Shown: piece after piece, positions 36,613-49,300 of the stretch | Layout: each line of letters begins with the position of its first letter | Position numbering within the stretch: the first letter of the stretch is position 1 | NCBI GenBank assembly: GCA_029721515.1 | Contig: CM056550.1 | Coordinates: forward strand, 26,853,619-26,917,618 | Direction: 5' to 3' | DNA: 64,000 nt | Source of the DNA: Synanceia verrucosa | Taxonomy: Eukaryota > Chordata > Actinopteri > Perciformes > Synanceiidae | Program-made: the position numbers and the translations under genes | Notes under the pieces: model-generated | Told to the model about the DNA's origin: nothing | Database searches by the model: none | What the model saw: only the letters and a program-made list of their open reading frames with translations

Positions 36613-37311
36613 CTTGTGTTTGACGCACGAGAGCAAGTAGACAGATGACTTCCGTGATCGTCACAGGCCACCTCGCCAATCATTCAGCGGACGTTACACT
36701 TATGTCCCGCCTCTTTTCATCGCCACCAATAGGCTGCCGGTGCGCACCATGGTGCGTTTACTTGCGCCACAAACGGTCAAAATCTATGCTGAAACTGCAT
36801 TTTGGTGTTTTTGTTAATGGAATGACTTTTAAAAAGACAACGACCTGTCCTGAAAAGATGACCCTGACAAAGGTCTTTATATATCGACACGTACAGCATT
36901 GTGTTTGAGGTCCCGAAATCTTTATATGTGCTAAGATAATTCACTTTATCTTTCAGTTGCAAGCAGCAGTAAACACTATTTTAAGTTTCGTGTCTAATTT
37001 TCTAATAATTTCTGCTCCCTCCATTGAGTTTTATTTTTTTTTCTTTATTACCACACCTGCTGTTTCCCCATCATTTGCACAAGGACCACTTATCCTACAC
37101 GTGTAACCAAATAAATGACACATAGTCTCCTCCCCCCTCTCGAGCCGTGTCCAATAAGCACACGATAAGGGCGTGGAAAGGTAATGTTTACGTCCAGCTT
37201 GTCCCAAAGTGGGGCAGAGTGTGAACTACACCTGTGACGCGGTAGGATACAGAGACAAACTGGCGTTTAAATGAGCCACTGAAAGACAGTGTACAGGTCG
37301 ACTTCTGTAAG
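36613..37311. promoter_or_regulatory. Divergent promoter of nubp2 and spsb3, with spsb3 leader exon
   Basis: nubp2 reads left from 36612 and spsb3 reads right from a non-coding exon that ends at 37311 (CTGTAAG before donor GTAAGAG). Fewer than 700 bases separate the two 5' ends, so they probably share a promoter region. No TATA box stands out. The leader exon boundary is inferred from the donor; the 1.8-kb intron that follows (37312-39096) shows no coding exon. Confidence 0.55.
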
Positions 37312-39103
37312 GTAAGAGCGGGGCTGCTGCTGAAATAGAGATATTCATGCTGTACTGAGGGTGACTGACTATGCTGACTGAGTGAAGATAACGATACAGC
37401 AAAACACCTGCTGTAGTGTCACTGAATTTACATGTAGTATGTGCTGAGCTTTAAACATTCAGCTGATGCTGTTAACTAGAATGACTTGCAGTAAGAAGTA
37501 TAGATATTCTAAGTGTTGTGTAGAAAACAGACTACTTAGAATGGTCATGAGCTTCAGAAACACTGGGGAGGACATGGGCTGTGGACATACATTAACCTAC
37601 TGCACCTGTATTCATGTATCAGTCAGAACATTGCCTGACAAAGGTACTCTGGTTTGTCTTGACTGGATTGTCCAGATGATGCATTTACAGTATGTAGGGT
37701 AAAGCCCAATTAAAGTGACACTAGCTCCAGACCAACTAATCTAACTTATTGGCAACGATCTCCTGCACCTGCTTCCAGAGCAGACACCAGCTGCTGTGTT
37801 CAGTGGTGGCATTAACGGAGACAGGTTTAGGTACAGCATTTACTAAGTAAAGACTCTTGTTGAGGTTGGAAGTTTTAACTATATCATACTGCAGAACACA
37901 TCTGTAATATATAGTGAAATAATACTTCAAAAATGTTTTTTTTTTATGTATACAAGTAAATTAAATTGCAAACATATACCTTTCAGAAAAACAGAACTGC
38001 AATTGAGGCAGTTTGTTGTAATGATTGCTGCAGATAAGATTTTTTTTTTTTTTTTTTTAAATCAGTTTGATTTTTGATCAATACATCTGGAGGCATATGA
38101 CATAATTGTAACTACATACAGTAAATATACATAGAGGTAGAATGCCAATAATATTGTTTGTCATTGGAATTGCATCAACTTCACCAATTGGTAGTGCACA
38201 TACAGCTTTCCATTTTTATTCTGTTATAGTGATTATAGTAATTGATCCTTGTGTCACCCTGGATCATACATACATGGAAAAAGTGTCTTTTGTTTTACAG
38301 AATCGGTATGTATTCTTGTGACGTGAATACATAACCACATTATGTCGTGAATATTAACAAGGGTGTAAACACAAGGATATTACAATATGTGAAGCCAGCT
38401 AACAGACATGTTGGAACATTGGCAAAGCAGCATGATAGGTTTAAAAGTTAAACAAGGGCATAGAAACGATTCTGCTGCCAACTCGGGCATATGGGGTGGA
38501 TAGAAATAGTTAAGCTACAGCACAAACATCAGTCTGCATGTGTCTAAACTTGTTTCCTTACAAGGATATTTTGCAGCTTCGCACTGACTGTAAGGAGAGT
38601 AAAGGTCAGTTTACGCCTCGCAATTCTACTTGACCTAATTTCAGCTGTACAACAAGTTTGTGGGACATTGCAGAAACACACTGACTACCCCAGACAGCTA
38701 ACTCCTTCTTTGTGCAACCTCACAATAGATAACTCAAAAACACCACAGATGATACCTTCTCATAATTGGTTTAGCATATTTGTTAACTTGTTTGAGATGT
38801 CATTGTGCCTTTGACATTCAGCTGAGGCTGTGTATAGTTAAATCCCAGAGTGCCCTCTCCAATCTGAAATAGGGAGTTATTTCTGTCTGTCTTCCTTGAA
38901 CACAGCCTGCTAGGTTTGGAAAATGTGTAAGTAGATATGCACATGTATGTTTCCAAAAATAATATGACCTCAACAAAACAAATCAGCCATTAATCAGAAG
39001 TTAAACACTGACATTATGTGACACACTTAAGGTAGTGCATGGCCTAGTGTGCGCACACCAGCTGGTTGTAAAAGGTGTTGGCTTTGCTCTCCACAGAGCT
39101 GCC

Positions 39104-42100
39104 ATGCTGAGGAGGGGCAGGAGTGTCCGGGGTCGGCATTTGGCTTGGAGCGAGACGCAGCACGAGACAGACGGCACCATGTCAGTGATTCAGACATCGG
39201 ATCATAAGGAATGGGAGGGCCAGACAACAATGCAGGTGAGACACTGGGCTTTGAGAGGAGGATCAAAACAGAAATGGAATGGGAAATACAGATGAAATGT
39301 ATTTATGTATGAAGAGTCTGAAAAAGCATCACTTGCCTGACGTTAGAGGATAAGAAAGTTTTTGTCATCAGATATATATGATATTCCTACCTGAGTACCA
39401 GTAGTTTTCCACTGGGACTGCCCCCTGTCTGCTTGTGAGACATGGTCAGGTCATAGAAAGGAGGCTCAGTATTTTTGGCAGGGGTCTAATTTTACTTACT
39501 GGCACACATGACTTCTGTAACCAATAGGAGCCATTAGGAAAAAGGCTATCTTGTTAAGTCTTTGAATCATGGCTCTCTGGCTCTTTGGACTGCAGCGTGA
39601 AAGATAGCGAGACTGTGATTGTGCTTTCAGGTTGCTCTTTGTTGTCGCTACCAAAAGAGTATTCTTTACAAAAAGGCATAAATATACTTTTTGGCTACTG
39701 GATATAATTCCTCTTCCTGCTACTAAGCCACATCGCTGGACCATGGCCACATCTATGAATTTAAACGATGCCTTTTGTGCTGTTTGTTTCCACCAGATAA
39801 GCGACGTGGAATCTGAGGTGGATTACCTGGAGAGTTCTCAGGCTGGGTCTGAGGTGGTGGTCTTGCCCAACACAGCACCAGTGACAGGGGAGTCTTTCTG
39901 CCAGTGTGACCGACAGGAGCAGCTCAGCCTGGGCTTTGGCGTCACCAGTGACTGCCTCTGTGGGGAGGAGGATCAGGGTGAGCAGAAGCTGATGAATCCA
40001 GTAATGCACCATATGAATACAACAGGGCATGCTGTAGGTTGGCACAAATGTAGTGTTGAAGCTGGGCACCTAATGTCACAACATAAGGCTTTCTCAGCAT
40101 ATTACAAAAAGGCTCTGTGAGCAGCTAACTGCATATTCCAATCTAAATGTTGTTCACATAGTTCAGTGAGCAAAGCGGGAAATCATAATTATCCGGATGC
40201 CGGGTGTGTTTGCGTTCCCAGGTTTTGACTGGGAGTGGGACGAGCACTTCAAGTCTTCTGGAGCTTTCCTCAGCTGCGACAACAGGAAGGTGAACTTTCA
40301 CTCAGACTACAGCTGTGGCACAGCTGCCATCCGCGGTACCAAGGAGCTCACAGATGGCCAGCACTTCTGGGAGGTCAAGATGACATCTCCCGTCTATGGA
40401 ACCGACATGGTAGGTGGCAATGCCTTGAGTGATAGGCTGCTGAAGTTATATTAGCAGTGTCTTGTTTGCATGTTGAGAATCATTGTGTTACTTGTTCTTA
40501 GATTAGGTAAATTATAAACTTGTCTTTCGTAAATCATAACTTAAGATCTTGTAAAAATTCCCAACTAGCACATAAGGACTTTAAACCTTTTTATTCTATG
40601 CAATGAACACATATACAATATCTTGAGCCTGTAATCACTTGTTAGATGGGATAAAAGCAGTCACAAAGGAATAACATTCACCACTGTGTATAATATGTCT
40701 TACACAAACTGTTCAACCATTAACCATCTGAGTCTGTCTCAGTCTGTTTACACAACATGATGCAGTCGTATTATCTAGTGAAGACCCTGAATGACTTCAT
40801 CTGGTTCGATCCTGTTTCTACTGTTTTGCTGGTGTAGATGGTGGGAATTGGAACTGCAGAGGTGAACCTGGAGAAGTTCAAATTCAGCTTTGGCAGCCTG
40901 CTGGGCCACGATGAGGACAGCTGGGGTCTCTCCTACACAGGTTAGAGGGTTGGAATACCAGGTTAAAATGTACCATGAATTATCATTATTATGTAAAAAA
41001 AAAACTGTGTGGAGACTTTAGCAGCGGTGAAAAGTGCATTTCAAGTACTGTACTAAGAACAGATTTGAGTTTTGTTTCCATGGCTAGATTACGATCATCT
41101 CTCCTGCATAGGAGCAAGACACAGACTGTTTTTTTGTGTGTTTTTGTGTCTGTTTGAACATTTGTCATGTACATTCTCACATAGTTAAATTTTAATCACT
41201 GTTCAAGATCAATAGAGGTAAAGTCAGAGAGACTGAGAATCACTGGACTTAGAACTAACTTCACCAATGACAACCAGTAAAATTCTTTTGGATATAATCT
41301 AATGGGATATATGGTGAATGTAATATTACTCACAGGGGTTTTGGTACAATGTTTTTTTAAGTGCATTTCACATTTCTGGTTAAAGGTTTCTTCCAGCACA
41401 AAGGGGACAAAGTGAAGTTCTCCTCTCGGTTTGGCCAGGGCTCTATCATAGGAGTGCACCTGGACACCTGGCACGGCACCCTGACCTTCTACAAGAATCG
41501 GCACTGTATAGGTGCGTGTTCCTCCATAATTCAAGCAGGTCTACATAAAACACATGAATAGCCTCGTGGTGTGTTCATCCCATCACCTCTTCTGTAAAAA
41601 CAGGTGTTGCTGCCTCCAGGCTGCACAACAAGAAGGTGTACCCCATGGTGTGCTCCACAGCAGCTAAAAGCAGCATGAAGGTGATCCGTGCCTGCTACAC
41701 ACCCACCTCCCTGCAGTACCTTTGCTGTACCCGGCTCCGCCAAGTGTTGCCCCACTGCCCCGACGTACTGAATGCTGTGGAGCTGCCCCCAGGCCTGCGC
41801 ACCCTCCTCAACATACAGCTAGGCTGGGTGTTCACCCTCAGCAGCAGCCCTGAAGCCTCAGAGGAGAACGAGGACATGCTTGAGGATTTCTTCGAGGAGA
41901 TGAGCCTGCCTTCCAGCCCTGTCCCGAGCCCAGTCTCCACCCTGAGTGCCTGCGCCTCCCCGAGCCCCTGCACCAGCCCGTTTCTTGACACAGTCCCGTA
42001 CCAATGCACTTGTCGAACATCACCTCAAACTCAACCCTGCACTTGCCACCGCCCTCCAACTCCCAGCGACTACAACAGCTGCTGCTCTGAGCCGGAGGAT

Positions 42101-42130
42101 TACCAATGCAAAAGAAGCCGCTGGACATGA
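39104..42130 (+). CDS. spsb3: SPSB3, SPRY domain and SOCS box protein 3
   Basis: Substrate-recognition subunit of Cullin-RING E3 ligases: the SPRY domain binds the target, the SOCS box binds Elongin B/C. Six coding exons join in phase: 39104-39235, 39797-39977, 40222-40409, 40838-40940, 41386-41511, 41604-42130, giving 418 aa. The ATG at 39104 (MLRRGRSVRGRHL) aligns with the start of the human protein; the reading frame is open further upstream only into the intron. The SPRY domain runs from about residue 105 (FDWEWDEHFKSSGAFLSCDN) to 273 and includes CGTAAIRGTKEL, HFWEVKMTSPVYGTDMMVGIG and GVHLDTWHGTLTFYKN. The SOCS box starts with TSLQYLCCTRLRQ at about residue 278. A Ser/Pro/Cys-rich tail of about 95 residues follows and is longer than I recall for the human protein (about 355 aa in total). 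Confidence 0.97.
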
Positions 42131-43080
42131 CACCCAGTAGCCAGGATGTATTTGGCAGACAGCTATTCTACCATTGCCATCAACATCTCCTGTTGGAAAT
42201 CCAGGAGATACTGTACCGTAAGAGCAATCTCCTCTTTTAGCCAATATTTCTTCATCAACATTTTTAATGGATGGTCGACTTCTCTTTTTTATTTAGCAAG
42301 TCTGTGACGCTCAAACAACTTTGTGAATGAATGGGGAGAAGAGAGCGAGTAGTGAGTGTGTTGTGAGTGAGTCGTTTAATAAAGTTGAGATTTTAGAGTG
42401 ACATCTGAGTCATTGATTCACACTTTAGCCAATGTATATCATGGGATTAATGATAATAATTATAATGTGGCAGTCATTGTCTTTTGAAAGCAAATGTTTG
42501 CCAGACCTGACTGATAAAAACATGTTCACTGACTCTCAGGGACAGACTCCAGGGTGAAAGGAGCTGCTCTTTTGATACTGAGGAAATGACTTTTTGTAAA
42601 TGTATTCTGTGATCAGCATTCGGCTTGGATGTCATCAATGGTTGTGTTCTTGCTCTACAAGGTTTTGTTTTTCTATTTACAGTTTATTAACTTTCTTACT
42701 CAGGAAATTATCTAAAATAAATAAAAAATTGAAAAGTGCAGTTGCAGCTCATTTTTATAGGCAATTCCACAGGTAAACATCATTTAGATCCCTTTAAGAC
42801 AACGTATCTTTCATTTATACATAAACAGAATATTGTGTTAAATAATACACATCATTATTCCTTATTTTCTATATGATATCATTATATATATTATATTCCT
42901 TGAATCTGTTCAGATGAGTATAAATAGTGCTTCACTGGAAGGTAAACATGATATCTGAGGCATATTAATAGCTTGTAAACATCAACAGCAACACATTAGC
43001 AGCCAAGTGGTGGTAAAGTGTCATTAGAGACCAGATTAATCCTTGCTGACATCTGTCCATCTGGTCCTCAAGTGGATGGA
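42131..43080. other. spsb3 3' UTR, convergent gap to eme2
   Basis: An AATAAA at 42378-42383, 250 bases past the spsb3 stop, is the likely poly(A) signal. A second cluster of AATAAA lies at about 42714-42727. The eme2 stop is read on the other strand at 43081. No coding exon is seen in between. Confidence 0.6.
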
Positions 43081-45452
43081 TCAGTCCAGGACCAGCTGAG
43101 GGTTCTGGGCTGTGAAGCAGCGGTAAACTCTGGCTGATATCTCCGGTCCTACACGTCTTTCTTTGCCTCCACTTTTCACCAAGAGCCCAGCCAGCAGCCC
43201 CTTTCTTTCCTCCTCTGACCCCAAGTTCTTGTATGCCTAAAAAAAACAACATGGACCTTTTTAGATCTGTTTTCAAAGCAATAGTAGTAATCATCAATGC
43301 TCTGAGCTCTATACTGAAGCACACTCAGATGTACCTGCAGCAGCAGCTGAGGAGACCGGTAGGCTGCAGTCACAGTGGAGGCCACAGCAGGACTGACTCT
43401 GTTCAGCTGTTGGATCTGCCTGCTCCAGACCTCGATCAGCCCCGAACCGTCCTTCTCCACCCGAACACCACTGGCCCATGAACCATCCATGCAGAAGGGC
43501 AGCTCTGCTCGCTCTGTCAGCAGTCTGGAAAGACGTGGAAGAACATCTTGTCAGGTCAGGTACATGTCCCCTGTCTGTTAATTTAATAATGTCTATTAAC
43601 ATACTTGAAAGGGCGCTTTGATAAGGCCTTGGTGACGGCACACACATGGTTAGTGACGTCCTGCCAGTCATCCAGGAAGACCAGCGAGATATTCTTGTAG
43701 AGCTGCAGGTACACAAGAACCTGGAGAGAAGAAACATCCTCATCTTCTGTACTATCACAGCTCATACATCAGATTGACTAATCCTCTAAGTAAACTGACC
43801 TCCTCCATGTCCAGGTTCTCTATTCCTAATTTGGATTGTAGCATCTCATCAAGCACACCAGTGGCATCTGTCCTGTTGGAAAGTAAACCAATAAGTCAGT
43901 TAAGAGCAAAGCCAACTCTGCGTACATGTCATCTCACCAATGTTTATTAAAGTTAGTAAATCAGAAAGGAATTGAGAGTATCTGTCAATCAGACGCCACA
44001 ATCACTAACCTGTAATCTGCCTGAGCGTCCATCACTAACAGAGTGAGCGTCTTGGCATCCCGGTTGAGATGCTCCAAAATTGGACCGAGGAAAGACCCCA
44101 TCTCTGTCTCCTCTCCTTCACTGTCGAGCATCTGCAGTGGAAACAAAATAACATGGAGGGGGGGGCATCATTTAGACAGCCATCAAATTTAATATATTAC
44201 AATTTCAGGGGTCGTTTACCTTCTTCACAGGGCCCACCATGTCCACGAAGTCAGACAGACCCAGAACCAGAACTATTTGCTCTTCCTCCACCAATCCCTT
44301 GCCACCTTCTCCCTGCTGAAGACAAACCAGTAAGTAGGAAGGGTAAGAAAACATTTTTTTAATCGCAAGAGGCACAAGGTGCCTACCTGAGGTAGGTCTC
44401 TGGTCCAGGTGATGCTGTGAGGAAGCTGCTGGCTCTCAATACTAAACCTCCACTCAAAGGTAGCCAGGGCGTCCAGCAAGATGTCTGAGCCATCGTGCTG
44501 CAGAAGAGCTGGAGAAGAACACAGCCATGTATTAACAGATGAACAAATGTATGCATGCAGCATTTTGTCGTTTGTAGAAGACATAACCAAGTCGGATAAT
44601 GGCTTTCATTGATTTATTAGCCAATGGCTGTGTATGTTTCAACACTTTTTAAAATCCTAATATATGAGTCTTTGTAATAATAATTTACAACAATATTTAG
44701 AAAGGCTGAACAGTATCCAGAGATGACATCCAAAACAAGATGGCCGAAGTAAACCAGAAACACCAAACATTTCATATACATTAAAAACTCACTAAATTGA
44801 CTTAATGCAAATTGTGTACTTCATTGTCAAAATAAATAAATGAAAATTATTAAAATATAATCAAATAATACAATTTTAATCAATACGCCTTTGGGTTTTG
44901 TAGCATTGTTTTTTCCCAACTGTTGACAAGCTGGTCTCAATAATTGAGGAATACTGTAGTTATTTCCGGCAGCACTTGAAGGCAGCATGGAGTACCTGGA
45001 TCTATGCAGACTTTCAGAGTCTTGAGGCAGTTGTCCGGCCGGAGGCTCTTGAGGTTCTCCGCTGCCTCCCTCCTCCTCTGCTTCTCCTGTCTCCTCTCCT
45101 CCTTCTCCTGGGCTCTGGCTGCTCTTTGCCTCTCTCTCACCTCCTTCCTCTCCCTGGCTGCCTCTCTGTCCGCCTCTAGCTCCTCCTTGGTGCGCCGTTT
45201 TCTAGCAGGGCTTGGTGTGTCTCGTCCCTTTGGTCGCGGGGGAGACAAAGCAGGAGTCAGACTGGACTCTGTTTTTGAGGGTGACGTTGTGGTTTTTGTG
45301 GACTTCTGGTCTGAACTCTCATCCTCTGTTAAATCTGTACTTATTGTTACTATCTGACCGCTCTCATCACTGTTTATGTCGGGTTTTTTCTCTGCGTCGC
45401 TTCCCTCAGAGTCAGATATTTCCCATGTTTTAGTTCTACGCAGCGCAGACAT
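43081..45452 (-). CDS. eme2: EME2, essential meiotic structure-specific endonuclease subunit 2
   Basis: Non-catalytic partner of the MUS81 nuclease, used to cut branched DNA at stalled replication forks. Eight minus-strand coding exons join in phase: 44996-45452, 44387-44508, 44220-44315, 44010-44131, 43800-43872, 43605-43720, 43335-43524, 43081-43236, giving 443 aa. The start MSALRRTKTWEISDSEGSD matches the human EME2 N-terminal TWEISDSD block. Residues about 85-145 are an Arg/Glu/Lys-rich helix, probably a coiled coil. The XPF/ERCC4-like fold follows (CLKTLKVCIDPALLQHDG, HVCAVTKALSKRPF), then WSRQIQQLNRVSPAVASTVTAAYRSPQLLLQ and VGPEISARVYRCF, the tandem HhH region. EME1 is similar in these blocks, but it is longer and does not neighbour SPSB3/NUBP2; both the start and the gene order favour EME2. 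Confidence 0.88.
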
Positions 45453-46341
45453 TTCATATGTTGAAAACAAAAAGAAACATCCGAGCGTCCTTGAACGGAT
45501 CAACTCGATGGTGTCCGCTGAGGGACAAAAGATGAGAAAAGCGCAATAGAAATTCATTAAGGACACAACCCGTGGAATACACGGTAGTAAAGCATCATTA
45601 AAAACAGAAACTGATAAAACACTAAATGGACAAATGGGTGGGATTTGATATCTTACTTTTTGTTCCATTGTGTTTTAATATTTGACTGTACTGAAACTTA
45701 AAATATATGCTGAGGCATTTGGCAAGCCAAATATTTTTTAGCGATGTTTATAGTGCATCCAAAATTAAATTGGTAAAACTTGTATAAACTTACAAAAACT
45801 ATAGAAAAAGAAGTGTGTGTTCTTTTGCTTATATTCATGTTAATTGTTATATATTTATCATCAATTATTAATTAATAGATGAATTAGAATAAATCATAAT
45901 AAACCTACAGTACACAATTTAAAAACGTATTATGTAAGTATTTTGACAGTTAAAAACCTTTTTTCTTTTGCCATTTTATTTATTTACTTCCGGGCATGTT
46001 TTAATTTAAAGTTGTATCAGAAAAAAAAGACAAACCAGTTAGATTATATTACATTCTTGACCAAAAACGGTTTTTATTCTACTTTTATTTTTTCCCTTGA
46101 GAACTCATGTTTCTCAATAAAGGTTTAGGTGTAAAAAAAAAAAAAAAAAGTGTGTAGCTCCATGCGCAGATTTCCAAACTATCTGCGGTGACGTCACCAT
46201 CCGTCTTGTTGAACCATGTAGCTTAAAGAGCTGCGGTCTGCAGACACCAGCAGAGTGGCTAACACACTGTTCAGGTAAACAACACTGAAGAATGGGACCA
46301 GGAAGTTTTCTTTTATAGCAACTGTTTTGTTTTTGCTCACC
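45453..46341. promoter_or_regulatory. Divergent promoter region of eme2 and the MFSD1-like gene
   Basis: eme2 reads left and the MFSD1-like gene reads right from this 0.9-kb gap. The right part holds the perfect 12-bp palindrome GGTGACGTCACC (46187-46198), whose centre TGACGTCA (46189-46196) is a consensus CRE for CREB/ATF factors, about 150 bases before the right-hand ATG. A 9-codon upstream ORF (46292-46318) precedes that ATG. The left part is A/T-rich. A 17-A run lies at about 46133-46149. Confidence 0.6.
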
Positions 46342-49300
46342 ATGGTGGAACAGGCAGAGAAAGGTACGTCGGACTTTAATTTTATTTATTTTTTATAAGT
46401 ACTTCATTTAGCATTTATCGTTAGCATGACCAGACCTCCGTCTAGTAACCCTTCCCTAAAAAACTGGGCCACTGAAACACCGACTCAGCATTTTTGGTTC
46501 AAGTGTCGTTTAAAGAGATCATGTGACTAAATGGGAAGTAGAGAAATCCTTCACGTTTTGGTTTGATTTGTCAAGATTTATGAATGAATTCTGTAAAAGC
46601 TAGGCTAAGCTAAGCTAAACTGAAGCACAGTTTGTTATCCCAGTGAGGTAAACACATATAAACTGTATATAATAAAACATGAAGGCTCCCATCGGCTCAT
46701 CCCTTCATTTGAGTATATAATCTTCACTGTGCATAGTGACATATTGTTTTAGCTAAGTGATTGCACTTTACTGTGGGAAATTCAATTATTATTTCATGCA
46801 CAATATCTTACGTATTAAATATTTTTTGTGAATTAAGCACTATGTAAAAGCCAATTACAGGATGGATGTATGCTTTTCCATCAGAGTGCACACATATTTT
46901 CTGTTTGGAATATCCTCTGCATGATCAATAAAATTGAGCTTTAAATTAAAATATCAACCTACATACTGGTGCTGTTTTCTCTTCCTGTCCAGGTTCATAG
47001 TAAAGTTATCCTTTTTCCCCCACAGCGTATTACCGCTTTGTGGTGTTGTTCTTCAACTGTCTGCTGACGTTTGGCTCCTACTTCTGCTTCGACATCCCCA
47101 GTGTTTTACAGGATCAGTTCCAAGGGGTAAGTAGAGAGGTGGACACCATGATTATTGGATGATTTCCCCACGAAACTCAACAGGACCTTTGTAGTTTGAC
47201 TGAGAGTTAGATAATAACTTAAATCTCTGGCTTCCCCTCATCTGACAGAACCTGACATGTCCCAACACAACCGTGATCAATGGGACCAGTGACTGTGTGT
47301 TGGGATTGGGGATGAACCCGCAGCAGTACAATCTTCTTTATGCTATCTACGCCTGGACGTAAGCACACATACACACACACAGACTGTACTATTGTTTCAA
47401 GTAATCAGAAATGATTAGAAAAGTGCATCAGTTGCTCTTCTCTCTCGTCAATAGGAATGCAGTAGTGGTCATCATGGCCGGCTTCCTGATTGACAAACTA
47501 GGAAACCGCTGTAAGTCTACAAACGTCTTACCTGCAGATCAAACAACTGACTCGTGGTAAATTGATTCCCCTTTCCTCCTCTCTGTCTGCAGTTGGAGTA
47601 TTTCTGTTCTCTTTTCTCTGCGTTTTGGGCTCATCGCTCTTCGCTCTGGGTTCCCACTTCAAAGGAACTCAATATCTGCTGCCACTCATGCTCACAGGCC
47701 GACTTCTGTTTGGATCAGGCAATGGATCTCTGACCAGTGAGGCCTCCGTCCAAAAGTCACATGCATGGTTTTTGTGGCATGCAATGTTCATAAACCGCTC
47801 CTCTCATTTGCTTACTTTTCAGTCGTTCAGAACCGCATCACAGCCTTCTGGTTCAAAGGGAAGGAGCTGGCTTTGGCTTTTGGTCTCACCCTGGCTTTCT
47901 CTCGCCTGGGTTCAGTTTTGAACTTCTTCTTCACCCAGAAGTTTGAAGAAATATATGGCATGCAGTGGACCCTCTGGGGTGGTACGTAATAAATAAAAGG
48001 GAGAGAAAGCTCAAGAATTATGACTCGACTGAATAATAACAAAAAGTTAAAAAAAAAAAAATATTTCTAGGTGCCCTGCTGTGTGTGCTGGGCTTCGTAT
48101 CTGCTGTTGTGGTCAGTGCGCTTGACAAGATCGGAATGAGGCAGCTGGGTCTTGATGGCGCCATCCAAGAGGAGTCCCGCAAAGTGGTAATAATAATAAT
48201 ATCTTTAAATAATAAGCTGCAAGTGCAAGGATGACAGCAGGTTATCTGACCTCAGTTTATTTATTTTAAATATTGATCAGTGTCATTTGTTTGAGTGTGT
48301 AGAGGATTCAGGATGTGAAGCTCCTGTCTGTGAGATACTGGTTGCTGGTTCTCACCATCATGTTTTTCTACAACGGCATCTTCCCATTCATCGCAGATGC
48401 CAGGTAGGATTATTTAAGGCCAGTATGCAGTGATGTTTTTAGGATAAGAATGTTGTAGACAGTTCAGTTTCAACATGCTGCTGTGTTTTTCCTTTTCAGT
48501 AAGTTCATTCAGGATAAGTACAGTGACTACAGTCAGAAGGAGTCAGCCTATATCGCCGGGGCGGTTTATGACTGCTCTCTGGTGCTCTCAGCCATCGTGG
48601 GAATTCTCATTGTAAGTATCTGTAACCCAAACCTGTTCTTAAACTGTCTTATGAAGTATTGTAAAAGGTGCGTCGGTGTAACACCATGTGACATTTTCTT
48701 TCCAGGATTATGTGGGTCTTCGGGGCATTCTCGCCGTGGCCTGTGCTGTCCTCACGCTGCCTGTGTTTGGACTCCTGGCCTTCACATTTGTGCCTCCTCT
48801 GGTCTGCACAATATGGCTGGGAGTCACCTACTCCTTTGCTGCTGTAAGTTAAGCATTTTAACATGTTCTAGCACTTGCAGTCCCTTAGGTAAATCATTTT
48901 TGATTGGCTTATTATCAAGAACTCTAATAGCAGATATGCTGTCGTCACATTATATTGACCCCCAGTTTGTAAGTGATTCATTTGTCTTGTTTTTTTGTCA
49001 TTTCTAATACCATGTGATGGGGATTTTAATTGATGATTTATGTGTTGTGTCTTAAATGACTGTATCTGTGCTGTATTCCAGGCAAGCATGTGGCCGTCTA
49101 TTCCCCTCGTGGTGCCTCAGGCCACTCTGGGGACAGCCATGGGTCTGGCCACCTCCATACAGATGGTTGGCATTGGGGTGTCCAATCTGGTTGTTGGGCA
49201 GATTTTGGGCACCAAGTCAAGGTAGGAAATACTGCAGGTCAGGATCTCACTGCAGTGAACTTGCTGTTTGTTACATATTTTTTTAACCATCTCTGTTTTC

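Noticed and set aside
43081..45452. EME1 instead of EME2
   Set aside because: The core resembles both, but the short length, the TWEISDS start and the spsb3/nubp2 neighbourhood all point to EME2.
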